Below are positions 24,086 through 35,477 of a stretch of 64,000 nucleotides of DNA, in pieces. The notes below the pieces were generated by a model. It was not told where the DNA came from. It was given only the letters and a program-made list of their open reading frames with translations, and ran no database searches. The DNA comes from Kappaphycus alvarezii. Taxonomy: Eukaryota; Rhodophyta; Florideophyceae; Gigartinales; Solieriaceae. The stretch's first letter is position 1; the number at the start of each line of letters is the position of its first letter. The DNA is taken from positions 146,062 to 210,061 of the forward strand of contig NADL03000144.1 of assembly GCA_002205965.3 (NCBI GenBank), in the 5' to 3' direction. The translations under genes were made by a program, and so were the position numbers.

Positions 24086-24835
24086 CTTTTGCCGTTCCAT
24101 AGTCGATCTTCGCTCTGTGCACAGTATTTGCTACACTCGCCTCCCAGCTATCTGTGCATTGTCCCTCTAATCCTACTTTACTTTCCTCCTTTGGCCATCT
24201 TGGTTGATCTTGCTTCTCATTATTCGTTCCGACCGACTAACATATCTCTTCTTGGGGGTTACAGAAAGGCATGGGCTTGGCGTTCTTGGAAATGTTTATA
24301 CCCGTTATCTAAATTCTTTCCGGATGCGATGAATCATTTACCATCTAATCTTTGAACAAGTGTTCATTCTCGTGCATATTTTGTCCGTTAATGAGAAGAC
24401 TACTTTGCATAATCCATAAACCTCCGTCTACTTTGTAACATCCGTAAATTCTGATGAAAAGACTAGCACGCTTCTCCCTGAAATGGATTTAATGGGAACC
24501 GGGTTTGCTCCTCTGAAGGTCTTTTGATCTTCAAAACGTTTTAAAATCAGAATCAAAGGTAACCGATGTCAGCCGTGACTGATCCTTCGAGAAAAGGGGA
24601 AATGATAGGTTAGTTTACTTTCTCTTCTGACACTTCTAGGGGGGGAATTTAAACGAAACAGATACTCTTGCCCATTATATACGCGAAACATCAGAAGCAC
24701 TCTTGACAACACTAGTTTCGTCCGCCCTCCTTGAGTTGCGCGAAAGTAGAGAGGATGTGTGAGTGCCAACATAAAAAACCAATCTACTTTATTCTCGTCG
24801 CCTTTCTCCTTTTCCCTACTTTCCAACAGATCCTT
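24086..24835. other. No gene supported
   Basis: AT-rich spacer between the Ty3/gypsy 3' LTR and the LTR-like element. Short ORFs carry no recognisable motif. Confidence 0.4.
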
Positions 24836-24840
24836 CTGAA

Positions 24841-25839
24841 TGTAGTGCAATGCGCGGTGCGCAGTTCTTCTCGTCAGGAACGGAACAACGTCAGAAAATG
24901 AGAAACACAACACACACACGAAGACCACAGGGTGTTCGCCGTCCCTCTTTCTCTTTAAGCACCCTGCATGAAGTAGCACAGCTCGCTGACCGCGAGGAGA
25001 AATGGGGTTGGAAGAGCGGGGGTAATTCCTTGGATGGCTGGACAGTATACTTTTTTCCGGGTTATAGGCCGAACTGTGGTCCGCGGAATGCTTCAAACTT
25101 AGTATGGGTTGATTCCAAAACGAAAGACACTATGGGGCAATACTGGAAAAAAGATGTAGTATTGGGTCAGCTGTGCTGAATATCTCCTTTGGAGATAAGG
25201 GTTTGTCACCAACGACAACCATGAAGTTTCTATTTGTATATAGACGCCGGAGTCCGAGGCGCGAAGCGTGAGTAAATATCACAAACAAATAAATAAACGG
25301 GGTCGTATAATGTTGGATAGAAAGGGAGACCCGGGCAGATAAACGTGCCTATAGCCGAAGTTGCCGTTGGCAAGGTTTCTGCAAACGCGGAAGTTGGGAG
25401 TCAATTTCAGAGCCAACATCGGGATAACTGTTTAATCTTGGGCCTAGTGGCCAGGTAGGCATAAGTAATAGTTAACTAGGTTACCTAGGCTAGGGTTGTC
25501 TACGAAAGCGGGGTGAGCAAAGTTCGGGTCAGGCAAGATAGGGAGATCCAAGTTAGAGATAAGTAAATTCGACACTTGGCCCAATAGGTGCCTTTTCACC
25601 GCGAAAATATCAGGTCCCAGTTGGGGGCCGACTGGTCCAGATTTTCAAGCGCTCCAGCTCCATCGGGTGAGTATACAGTACCAGGAATAATAGGGGGCGA
25701 ACTGTAGAGTTACAGTAAGGGAAATTTCTTTTTGTCGTACTGTACAGTGCCTCCTGGTTAGCAGTGAATCAGATCAAAAAAAGATCACCAAAATCAGCTC
25801 TGCCGATGGCAGTACAGTGCGAGTGCCAATTGCACTACA
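24841..25839. mobile_element. ~1 kb LTR-like element, copy 1, with target duplication
   Basis: Begins TGTAGTGCAATG and ends with a near-exact inverse, ATTGCACTACA. It is flanked by the direct repeat CTGAA (24836-24840 and 25840-25844). About 985 bp closely related sequence lies at 57253-58237. TG...CA ends, a 5-bp target duplication and no internal coding region suggest a solo LTR; a non-autonomous TIR transposon is the alternative. It contains the short hairpin TATCTCCTTTGGAGATA near 25172, conserved in the other copy. Confidence 0.9.
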
Positions 25840-25964
25840 CTGAAGCCCATTCTCAAATCAGTACCCCTGAAAAAGGATCTCCCTGTACAAGAGTACAGGT
25901 CGAACTTACAGCGACAGCAGCAAGGGCAATGGTTGCCGTACACTACCATAGTGCGCGGACGTTC

Positions 25965-25998
25965 ATAGTAGCGCCGGACGAACGTCCGGCGCTACTAT
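25965..25998. other. Perfect 16-bp inverted repeat
   Basis: ATAGTAGCGCCGGACG and its exact complement are separated by AA. Directly downstream, GTGTACGAAGGTC-GGCTCT occurs twice (about 26003 and 26036). A possible stem-loop or small-element remnant; function unknown. Confidence 0.75.
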
Positions 25999-27430
25999 AG
26001 TGCGTGTACGAAGGTCGGCTCTGCTACTACGGTACGTGTACGAAGGTCCGGCTCTTTTCTCAGGAGATTGCCCTTCACGGTTGCAGAGCTTTCGCTGCAA
26101 CGTTCATGTGGATGGGCACATCGAGTGGGTCGCCTCTCCGCCCCCAGGATTGCCTCTCCGCGCCCCAGCGCACGTGGGACGAACTGCGAAAGGTGTTTAA
26201 GGATGGCTCTACTCCTCGAACAGGGTTTGCGAAGTCCACCGTACCCTGCCGCTCATAAATCCACTGTCATTTTGACGGACTGCGAGGGGATGTGGTCTCC
26301 AAGCCTTGCGGGCTGGTCGTCAAGCTCGCTCGTCCGGATGTTGTCCCCGTTGTCGTCGCCGTCTGTATCTGTAAGCCTATGTGGTTACAGTGGGAGATTT
26401 TTAAGGCTCCTGAATCCTCGGTTCACGTGGTGGAGTTTTCTTCCGGTCCCTTTCTCGCTTGAGTGCGCAATTGGTTCAGCCATTGTCCAGAGTCGTCCGT
26501 CTAGCAGAACCCGAGGTCCTGTGCAGTGCGGACTTGTCTACAAGCCTTCTCCTAAAAAAAAGTATTGCACTGCTCAATACGTTTGTGTTGAAGCGGTGTG
26601 CTGTGATTGGAGGGTGGGGAGGGCAATCCCCAAGACCTGTGACCAATCCATTGCAAGAAATGCAAAAAGTGTAATGTAATTACATGTGCCTTACAGCGCT
26701 GTACTAGTGACACCTCGTTGCATCTGAGTTTTGGAGTGTACCGTACTGTGGGTACTGTACAGTAGCGTACAGTATCCCTGTGCACTGGTCCCGTGGGGGC
26801 GGCTCAACTGTACGGAAGATTGGATCCTGTCAATCGTACAGTACTGTACTGTACTATGCGTACAGTAGGACAACAGCGCGCCACCAGTGCAAGGCCAGCA
26901 GCGTGGATACAACCGACCACGTCTTCCGTACAGCAAAAAAACCCAAAATTCCTCGTCTGATGCACACGCTACTCAACGTCATCGCCACGCCATCACGATT
27001 AATTCAAATCAGGCGCCCGCAGATTCGACCTGCACAACACATGACCTACCCATTGCGCTGTCTCGTCCATCAAAGGTATCTATCTGTATCTGCTGCCCAT
27101 CTCACCAGTCCCACGCCTAAATCTTCCAATCTAAACCTCATTGCAATAGCCAATCGAGAGCTGTGCTCGTGTGCAATTCGCATCGCACATGGATCCTCTC
27201 TCACTCACCGATCTACGGTACTCTTCATTCTCCATTCCGCCTATATTCCAGCCCTGTCCAACATACTCCCTCATGTCGCTTGCAAATTTCCCTATTGCCA
27301 TCGCTCACCGAAACGCTTCATAACCTCCTTCACTATAATATCATAACCCACCGCCTCTCATTTCTCCACCTCACGCTCTCTAGCTGCCAATCCTCCACCA
27401 CCACACCCGCCACCGCATCCAACCCGCTTC
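25999..27430. other. Intergenic region at the left edge of the second host island
   Basis: No conserved ORF. It contains GTACN motifs, densest at 26740-26870 (including CAGTACTGTACTGTACTATG). The part after 27340 turns C-rich and leads into the 3' end of the F-box-like gene on the minus strand. Confidence 0.4.
26740..26870. repeat. (GTACN)n motif cluster
   Basis: Repeated GTACAGTA/CTGTAC words, downstream of the minus-strand F-box-like gene. Confidence 0.7.
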
Positions 27431-27447
27431 TTCCCTTCCATGTTCCA

Positions 27448-28833
27448 TCAATTGAGAAAGTACCACATCGTGCAATTCTCAAGCTCCCCAAATCCAAGCG
27501 CGGTACGCCCTCGCCAACTTTGCAGCGCTGCAGACAGACTATTCCTCTGCTTCAATCTCACCTGCTGATCCTCATTCTGCATCATCCCCAACATCTTCAT
27601 CTCCTGAGTCCGCAGCACATCAAAATTCACCGACCGCAACTCCTTGTTGTATTCCACAAGCACCTTCAACAGCAGCTCCATACGAACAAAAGGCGGTTCA
27701 TCCTGATCCGCAATCGATGCACCAAAATGCTTCATCCTTGTGCCAATCGACCTCAATCCCCACCACTTCCTTCATAGACACACGAACACACAACAACTCC
27801 AATTCCTCCAACTCTGGCAAAAAACGGATTGCACGTCCCAGCAGTCCCTCTGTCACCCCACAAAACTTGGCACATTCCACCCATGCGACTGGCCCACCAA
27901 TCATCCGGCTCTGCCCATCTCAACTTGAGACTCGTAGTTTACCATCCTCTGTGCCGCCCAATACAACGTATGTCCACGCCTCCACACACGCCAATCTCCA
28001 GTTCCACCATGTGCGGGCAGCCTTGGACAAATTGTCAAGCTCCACCGAATCCACCTTTTCACTGGTCACTATCACCGTGGTCGCATGCCCAAGCGGGTAG
28101 CTACGCTTGCTCCCTCCGGCACGCCCATGATTCGCACGCCTGTCAATCGACGCAGCAACGTCAACGCGTCGTCCGAAACCCTGCATTCGATAATGGCCTG
28201 CTCCAGTTTAGGCATCAAGGGAATCATTTTCCAGATGGGATCATGATGAAAGCAGCGAACACGCAGGCTTTCAGATTGGCAAGTGACGAGGTGATAGCAG
28301 TGGAGGCATGGTCTGTGGATAACATTGCGTGGATTCCGCAATCGTAGCAGCGCCTTTCCGCACACCAGAGTTGCAACTCTGTCAAATTGAGGGTTGCCAG
28401 TGTTTCCAACAAAAGGTGGACATTGAGATTGGATTGGACAAAGATGCGCAACATGCGTAGACTCGGGGAGTTTGCAACAGCTTTGAGAAAGGGCTCTGAG
28501 CTAGGGATCTCTGCACGGCACAAGGTGGGGGCCGAGAGCAGTGTGAGTGGATGATGCTCTGCGGGGCGTGGCAAGGTGACGTATTTGTCAAAAGCGATTT
28601 CGCGGACCGAGGATTGGAACAGCCTTGTCCAACGTGAGGCATTTGAGGATTTTCAAAGGACACGACGTCGTTGAGTGCGGAAAGAACAGCGGCACGTTGA
28701 ATAGGGGTAGACTCTGCGAGATGAAGGGCATGTCGGATTGCTTTCCATTGCAGACATGAGTGGCGATGCCGGTACGAAGTTCGGGGGGAAGAATGTCGAG
28801 CCAGACTTTGCTAGGGCCAGAGTCAGAGGTCAT
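27448..28833 (-). CDS. F-box/LRR-like protein
   Basis: ATG 28833 starts MTSDSGPSKVWLDILPPELRTGIATHV; the LDILPPEL core is the usual opening of an F-box, which recruits substrates to SCF ubiquitin ligases. Leucine-rich repeat-like text follows: SPSLRMLRIFVQSNLNVHLLLETLATLNLTELQLW. Later blocks are IPLMPKLEQAIIECRVSDDALTLL, VDSVELDNLSKAARTWWNWRLACVEAW, and the final LLLKVLVEYNKELRSVNFDVLRTQEMKML. The coding frame switches several times, mostly near C/G runs, so the exon/frame structure is approximate. The gene is C-rich at its 5' end and G-rich at its 3' end. The F-box call rests on a short motif. Confidence 0.55.
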
Positions 28834-29154
28834 GGTTGGGTGCGGGAGAGGATGGCAAGTTGGGGGACAGGAAAACAGGGGATGGAAATTGCGACAAGAG
28901 ACGTACAAGGAGGGGGCGTTTGATGATCAAGGGCGTGTGGTTGGAAGCGAGGAGTGATGGGCGACGACGGAAGGGACAGGAAAACACGGTCGTCGCTGTC
29001 GAATATGGAATCGGGATGGGCGAGGATCGGCATTGCTCGGCTTTTATACCGACACATTCGAGAAATGGACCGCGGTGGACCCGAGTGGTCCAACTGTGTC
29101 GAGAGAATCAGTTGCGGATTGTGTTGGTTTGAAGAGGCCCAACGGCATTTAGCC

Positions 29155-29255
29155 GACAGTACAGTACCGTACCGTACCGTACCGTACCGTACTGTACTGT
29201 ACTGTACAGTGTACAGTAGACTATTACAGTACAGTGTACAGTAGAATAGTAAAAT
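29155..29255. repeat. (GTACN)n tandem array
   Basis: Here the motif is a real pentamer microsatellite: GTACC repeated about five times, then GTACT three times, then GTACAGTGTACAGTAG. It lies about 320 bp upstream of the F-box-like start codon, on its promoter side. Confidence 0.85.
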
Positions 29256-29259
29256 ATTA

Positions 29260-29682
29260 TTAAATGATGCAGAATTTCAAACGGGATTTTGTTGAATTCT
29301 GCGAGTTTACCCCAGGATGTGTGGTATGGAAAAGCGCTGTTCCAGTACAGTAGCGGAAAAACGGCTTCACTTGACGGACCTGTCGGGTCTCAAAAGCTGT
29401 GGCCGGACCTAGTCTCGAAAACAACGATCGCCTCGATTGAGCTGTTCCGGCAGTCGCATGGACCTCCTCATCATCCTTGGTTACTGCAAAAGTAGAAGAG
29501 AATAGAGATTCATGAAGATATCCGTAAAGGTATGCAATGCTTATTCGACACACTTGTTTGTCATTTTCGAGTTTGGCGAAAATGTTATACTGAAGCTGTC
29601 CTGCGGATGCTGAAGTTTCCATGATTGAAGGAAAAATTCTGTTCTGTTTCAGTCCAACTACAGTATCTGACAATTTTTCCAT
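29260..29682 (-). CDS. Hypothetical 140-residue ORF
   Basis: Intact minus-strand frame between two GTACN clusters. Contains a basic C-terminal half and no motif I recognise. Composition is near average, without the C-to-G skew switch of the other gene units, so it may not be a gene. Confidence 0.2.
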   Translation of the reverse strand: MEKLSDTVVGLKQNRIFPSIMETSASAGQLQYNIFAKLENDKQVCRISIAYLYGYLHESLFSSTFAVTKDDEEVHATAGTAQSRRSLFSRLGPATAFETRQVRQVKPFFRYCTGTALFHTTHPGVNSQNSTKSRLKFCII

Positions 29683-29699
29683 TTCTCATCCCAAGGTCC

Positions 29700-29860
29700 A
29701 GTACCACTGCAATACTGTACTGTAGGATACTATGGTGTACAGTCAGGTACAGTACAGTACTGTACAGTAAGCTACGGTAATGCTATACTGTAGTACAGTA
29801 AGTCTACCGTACAGTAAGTTGTAGGCTACCCAAAGAACATTTGTACTGTAAGGGGTATCG
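29700..29860. repeat. (GTACN)n motif cluster
   Basis: Dense CAGTACTGTACTGTAG/GTACAGTACAGTACTGTACAG words. It sits downstream of the minus-strand gene that ends at 30284. Looser motifs continue to 29950. Confidence 0.8.
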
Positions 29861-30283
29861 CCTCACTGCTCAGATCCCCAAAGGAGAAGGGCCACTGTGA
29901 TACCTTACAGTATCCAATTATCCAAATTTTGCGCATTGTACAGTACAGAGTTTCCAAGTCTCTTGCCCATTGGGTGGGGATAGCGAGAGGATTCCTGTCT
30001 CTTCCAATTTCGGAGACGGATTAAGATTGAATTGAATTGAATGAATATTCCCTCATCAGCTGATACTTATTGCAGTGGCATTGTGTGCCCTCTCCTTCAA
30101 AAAGGGCCTCCGCTCCTCCCGCGACCGCACATCTGCCCTGGTCTGTCGTCTTACAACCCAGTTCAGCCCCCCAGCCCTAAACCAGTGTAACCTACAACAA
30201 CCATCACCCTCCCGCAACGTGCTTTACATAAACGCCATCTACCAAGGTCTCCAATCCAAAACAATGCACCCGTCATCCCCGTC

Positions 30284-31181
30284 TCATGTCCCGGATCCTG
30301 TAAAGATACATATGCTTTTCAACAACATCCTCATTTTCATGTCCACCGCCAAAGCCTTAAAAATCCTCATGGGCATACCATACGAGAATGGAGCACGTTT
30401 CACATTGATCAACAAATCACCAGTATTCTTCTCCACACTCGGCGACGTTCCCACCAGCAGATATTTATGTCGCGCCCCTTTCCTCAACCTCTCCAAAAAA
30501 CTCTCCACATTCTTCAACCTCATCTTTTCCAACCCTTCCCAACAGAACACAAGTCCGCCGTAGGCATCCCTTCTCTCCAAAATTTACGATCGATAAAACT
30601 CACCGACACATCCATAATATCCGTCATCCTCGACGCGGCCATGTCTAAAATCCTCCTGTTGCTATCCACGCAAAAATACTTGAAACGTTTTCCCGCCTCC
30701 ACGCTTCAACATTCTCGAGAAACAGGCTCATCCATCTGAATGCGCACGACATGGCACATCCACCATCGATGTGATATTGTACTTTGTAATCACCCTGTGC
30801 AGCATCTGCGATAGTTTTGTAATGTTGTGACCCCGCGAATGTAATCTGGAATCCCTGCAAACAACTCACTCTTGATACGCTGTTTCTTTCCCACACGGAT
30901 GGAGGGGGAGCCAAGCGTTGGCACCGACACAGTTTTTGAGTTGCGTTTCGCTGCAAGTAGTTACCAAGGTTCATCTCGTCGGCCGGAATTTGGTCAAGTA
31001 TGTCCAGGTCTTGGAGTTGGGACGAGTGGCCGGCGACAGTCCAATGGGACAACACCAAAACGCCACAATTACAAGTTGGATGGGTGTCAAGGCCATAGCG
31101 ATGGGTGCAAGGGAACAGACCACCTTGAAATACGGTCTGTGGGAGGGTAGCGGACAGAAACTCCTGCGTAGGCAGCTCCAC
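30284..31181 (-). CDS. Unrecognised protein, possibly LRR-like
   Basis: Minus-strand frames (31181-30645, 30702-30520, 30580-30284) overlap and together read as one protein. Segments include QLQDLDILDQIPADEMNLGNYL, DSNRRILDMAASRMTDIMDV followed by SFIDRKFW, then MRLKNVESFLERLRKGARHKYLLV, PFSYGMPMRIFKALAVDMKMRM and a C-terminal IFTGSGT. The Leu-spaced text and its position next to the F-box-like gene suggest a related LRR-type protein, but similarity between the two is not convincing by eye. The start is uncertain; frame joins lie near G/C runs (one near 30700). Confidence 0.4.
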
Positions 31182-31436
31182 ACAAAGTTAAAGGTGATTG
31201 CAGCATGCGGTTTATTGATGCACTCTAGTTTAAACGGAGAAAAGCCCGAGCGAATGCATCTTCAAGTGGCAGCTTGTTTGGGACGTGTGTCGAATTATTG
31301 GGTGAAACCATTTGCTTTGTGCCTGTGAAAGAAGACAGTGTTGATAGGGCGGATCTAGCAACCTGGGTGAATCCGCGCCTGCGCGAGTCGAATACTTCGA
31401 TAAAATAACAGAGGAAAGTGCTACAGGTGAAGTAGG

Positions 31437-32600
31437 TCAGTGAGTTGACCTAGGAAAACTCCAAACTGACCCTGGCAGCTTGTTCCACCAGCGCCACTTG
31501 CTTCCATTCAATACATCGTCCATGTGACACCCACCAGCCCACCCGCCCTTGATCAGCACCGTGGAAAATTCTCTCCCACCAACATACCCATCACAGCTCC
31601 AAACGGCGCACGTCCCACCACTCTCATCGGTAACACGGATGTGCCGTCCACTGACCCCGCCATCCTCTTCCTCCTCCACCCACAAACTAACCGCCATTCT
31701 CATCCCCTCTCTTCCCCACTCCATCCCCCACCTTGATTCTCCACGACAGTCCCCCCCATTCAAATCCCTTGTCCACATCATCCCTACACGTCTCTTGCCT
31801 CCCTTCACGCGCTGCGGCTTTCTCACCATCGGCACGTACATCACACAACTCGGCTTGCCAAACACTCTTCTCCCCCTTCCGCCAGACCCATCCCCACCCT
31901 CTCCATTACCACCCCACCCACTCGACCCAACACAGACTTCCAAACCGCCAACCTCCCCTCCTCCATCAACCCCCATCTCACCTTCTCAACACCCCATCCA
32001 CATATCCCTCCCCTCTCTCAACCATCCACTTCAACCCCACCAACACCACATCCTCCTCCAACGCTCTCACCCCATCACTCTCCAACATCTGATAAAACAC
32101 CTCCCCCACCACCTCGTGCACCCCATCACACCACCACACCCCAACACCTCTCCACAACCTCCCTAGCCCTCTCTCGAATCCCCTCATCCCCATACACCCA
32201 ACCCCACATCACCAACACCAACGCCCCTCAATCCCCCCTCCCCTCAATCATCCTCCTCCTCACCTCCCTCAACACACACCCCACTTGATACATATGCGCA
32301 AATCGATACACCCCCTCAACCCCCCTCCCCACCCCATTGCACCCATAAATACCCCTCACAACGCGCTCCACATCCCCCTCTGAAACAAGCCAACATCCAC
32401 CACTCCCTCCTCGCCTCCCTCATCCCCGCGCCAAACATCGCTCGAAACACCACCGATGCACTCCCCAATACAGCACGGTGCGCCCGAACCTCAGCCCCAC
32501 ACCTCGCTTTCAATACCACATCCGCAAACTCCCAGTCGCCGTATAAACGGCTCACATGCCTCCCCTCCCTATGTTCCAAGGGCGTTTCACAGGTTCACAC
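31437..32600 (-). CDS. BTB/POZ-domain protein
   Basis: The BTB domain opens at about 32560: LYGDWEFADVVLKARCGAEV, then RAHRAVLGSASVVFRAMF, then GAGMREARR, matching the classical BTB core (DVVL...HRAVLA..S.VFRAMF). The next BTB helices (GDVERVVRGIYG and YRFAHMYQVGC) are in another frame; the switches lie around + strand 32400 and at the CCCCC run 32374-32378. The C-terminal part (31976-31437) has AVSLWVEEEEDGGVSGRHI and GGRVFG-like text of unknown type. BTB proteins usually dimerise and act as Cullin-3 adaptors. 5' extent is unclear; a C-rich stretch to 33200 may be its leader or 5' UTR. Confidence 0.6.
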
Positions 32601-33221
32601 CCGCCCTCTACGGATATACAAACGCTGTTTGCACCATAGAACAATGGTAGACTCAACGAGGCTGACGTCACACATGCGGAAGTGATGAACGCGGTTCGTA
32701 CAGCTCGTTTGATAGCGGGGAGTGATGGGATTGGGTTGTATGGAATGCGGCGATGGAGGGAGGATGACTGGGTGGTGGTGGTAGGGTATGGGATTCGGAT
32801 TGAAAGCGTAAGCGGGTGAATGGAAGTGGGTGCACGGCGAATGAGAAACAGGGTGAGCAAGGGATGTGGGATGTGTGGGCGGGTGTGTAAACGGATGTTA
32901 AGCAAGGGGTGGTTGGTCCAGGGGGAGGGGAGCGGGGGCGGGGGATGGGAAGTGTGAGTTGCATGGTTAGAAGGGCGGGGCGGGGCGGGATGGGGATGTT
33001 GGGGAGACATGGGTGTGGAATATTGGTGGGTATGTGTTGCGAAGGGTTGGTAGGGGAAGTTTATGGTGGGTGGCGTTGTGCGGGCCATGGTGGATGGGTG
33101 CGGGGATGTGGGTGGGCGGCAGGGGGACGGGGGAGCAGTGGCATTGGCGATGGTGGTGGTGGGTGCCGTGGTGGAGAAAGGAGGCGTTGTGCGTTGGGTG
33201 GTTTGCCTTGGCCCTGCTACT
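32601..33221. other. Strand-asymmetric G-rich stretch, coding status unclear
   Basis: G-rich on the plus strand (C-rich on minus). Long open frames exist on both strands but contain only low-complexity Pro/His or Gly/Val/Trp text, as expected from composition. It could be the N-terminal part or leader of the BTB gene. Confidence 0.35.
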
Positions 33222-33375
33222 GTACTCTTCTGTACTGTACTGTACTGTATACGTCTGCACGCTTTTTCTGTAAGTCAGTTCTACTGTAATGTACAGTACT
33301 GTACCATGCCCACACTGTACAGTATTTACAGTGCTTTACAGTTGCACTGTGCACCAATCAATGCTTGCAGTAGAC
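33222..33375. repeat. (GTACN)n cluster between divergent genes
   Basis: CTACTGTACTCTTCTGTACTG-type repeats followed by GTACAGTACTGTACC. It lies between the 5' ends of the minus-strand BTB gene and the plus-strand PAN3 gene, where a two-way promoter is expected. Confidence 0.8.
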
Positions 33376-33492
33376 TATTACATTAGCCTACTCCTCAAGG
33401 GTCCACTCCTCATCCCCGCCGCCCAATTTGTCCGCATCATTCCTCTCCGCAATCTCCAGTCCCAAGTACCCTCACCGCCGTCACTCCCTCCC

Positions 33493-35029
33493 AATGAACC
33501 CGACCGCCTCTCAAACCCCCGACCCTCCCCCCTCGTCGCTACCCAGCCCCTCCCTCTGATATGTACGCCAACCATCAACTCCGAGAATCCGCGCGCGCCG
33601 AGGTCGCAGTCCTTCTCGGCCGTGCTCACCCCTCCCTGCAGATCCCCGATACCGTGGGCGCCTATTACGCTATCATGCCTCTTGATGCTAGCCCGCGTCC
33701 TGCTCTTGGTCGAACTGGACCCCCAACTTACCTACAAGGCAGTCTCTGCAGCCCGTGGTACCGCTACCGCACTTGTGCGTGTCGTTGGCCCGCCCCCGGC
33801 CCCGTCCGCCCAAATTGTACATGCTACTGAGCCGTGGAAACGAATCACACATCCTACCTTGTTATGTTTGAGAGAGGTTTTTACCGACAGGGCTTTTGGT
33901 ATGGGAAAGGGTGTCTTGCCTGTCAATGAGGTCCTGTTTGCTTATGACTTTGCCAGTCGCGCGGATACCTTGTATAATGTGTTTTTGGCGGGTCCCGACG
34001 GTCACAAGTTTCATCCATTGGCAGAGGTTACCATGTGGGCCGTGGCCACTCAATTGTTGAGTGCCCTGGCCTGTGTCCATGGTAATCGTTTGGCCTTGAG
34101 AGACTCGTTGAGTCCCACCAAGGTGTTGGTCACTGGGAGGAACAGGGTCAGAGTTAGTGGAGTCGCTCTCAGTGATGCCTTTGATCCATTGGGCGTCGAC
34201 CATGTACCGGCCACGGCCGGTAGGTTGCTGGATAAGGATCGCGCCGCCGCTCTGCAACGTGAAGATTTGGCAAATTTGGGTCTGCTCTTTGATCGTCTTG
34301 GCCTTGAGGGTCGATCCCAAACTCGTCAGATCAGGCGTCTTGATGGTTACCAATGAGATTGCAATCGACGCTATGCGCAGAGTTTGTCCGTATTCTGATG
34401 ATTTGTCATGTTGGTCGCTGCACTGCGGGGAGCCACTCACCGAGCAGTACTGTCACTACCGCGCAGGTCTTGGGTATGGTGGGGCCGAGGCTGGCTTTGG
34501 AGTTGGGGAATGTTTGGACGCATTGTGATGCCCTGGAGAGCAAGTTGTTCGTTGAGTTTGATTCCAGTCGCATGTTTCGCTTGGTCTCCTTGCTCGGCTA
34601 GTCAACGAGCGTGGAGATGCTGGCGTGGAACCGCAGTGGAGCGAGACGGGTGATCGATACCTTTTAAAGCTATTCCGCGATTACGTCTTCCATCGAGTGG
34701 ATGCAAATGGAAATCCGCTCTTAGACATGGCGCATATCGTCGAGTGCTTGTCGAGATTGGACGTCGGATCACCGGAGCAAGTTTTACTCAGCTCGAAAGA
34801 CGGAAGTTCTTTGCTGGTCGCGACTTATGAGGATCTCAGGAAATGTCTACTGCAGGCTATGACGAGCCTGAGAGGAATGAAGCCCAACGCCTTCCGTCTC
34901 GGTAATATCGCGTCAACAACGCTAACTCCGACGATATGGAGATGGGGGCAATTCTACAGCCCAATTCTGATTATTTTGCGCCCTGATCTCTATTCACTGC
35001 CTCGCAGAAACGAACTACCCAGTTTGTAA
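33493..35029 (+). CDS. PAN3: PAN3, poly(A)-nuclease deadenylation complex pseudokinase subunit
   Basis: PAN3 recruits the PAN2 exonuclease to poly(A) mRNA. The blocks come in family order: MYANHQLRESARAEVAVLLG (about 33560), then IPDTVGAYYAIMPLD, then the pseudokinase LTYKAVSAARGTATALVRVV, EPWKRITHPTLLCLREVFTD with RAF, FAYDFASRADTLYNVF, LSALACVHGNRLALRDSLSP, LVTGRNRVRVSG, and QREDLANLGLL. After it come the coiled-coil LFVEFDSSRMFRLVSLLG and the C-terminal knob WSETGDRYLLKLFRDYVFHR with DANGNPLLDMAHIVECLSRLD. Frame breaks lie at C6 33527-33532, C5 33720-33724 and T3 34288-34290, plus one near 34400-34440. The first start, ATG 33493, leads into a Pro-rich tail. The PABP-binding N-terminal region seems short. 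The C-terminus after about 34895 is not conserved. Confidence 0.85.
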
Positions 35030-35477
35030 CAACTGAGTTTGTGAAAGTTCACCGCCATTGATGCCAATTTGAATGCCAGTGTGCCAAACTAATTTTTGCT
35101 AACATCCGCTTCCTAGCGAAGGGCAAATGCTCGCGCCGTAATCAGCAGCCTGTACAGTGTAATTCAACGTGTAGCCAAGGGTTTCATGGATACAAGTTCT
35201 CTTTAAAGAGGATAAGGAAAACAATAAAGCGATGGCACCAAGCCGAACACTACAACATTCAGCCGGATGGTGCTTTGCTGCCATATCCGGAATAGCACTA
35301 TGAAAACAATAAACCCTACTAAAAACAAGCAAAGGTTCAGGGCCGTGCCGGGGAGCCTGGCAAACTCTCCCACATGCACACGCTTCTACAGGCCTGGATC
35401 ATCTTGTTGCAAACGTGGGTCTGTTCGAAAAACGAGCCGTAATCAGTCCCAATTCCACTCGGCCACGAAAGTCTTTG
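35030..35477. other. Short intergenic gap
   Basis: Convergent gap between PAN3 and the large repeat-protein gene. One CTGTACAGTG motif at about 35150; nothing else noted. Confidence 0.4.

Noticed and set aside
31549..32166. 205-residue plus-strand Pro/Ser/His ORF
   Set aside because: Antisense of the BTB gene; low-complexity text without motif.
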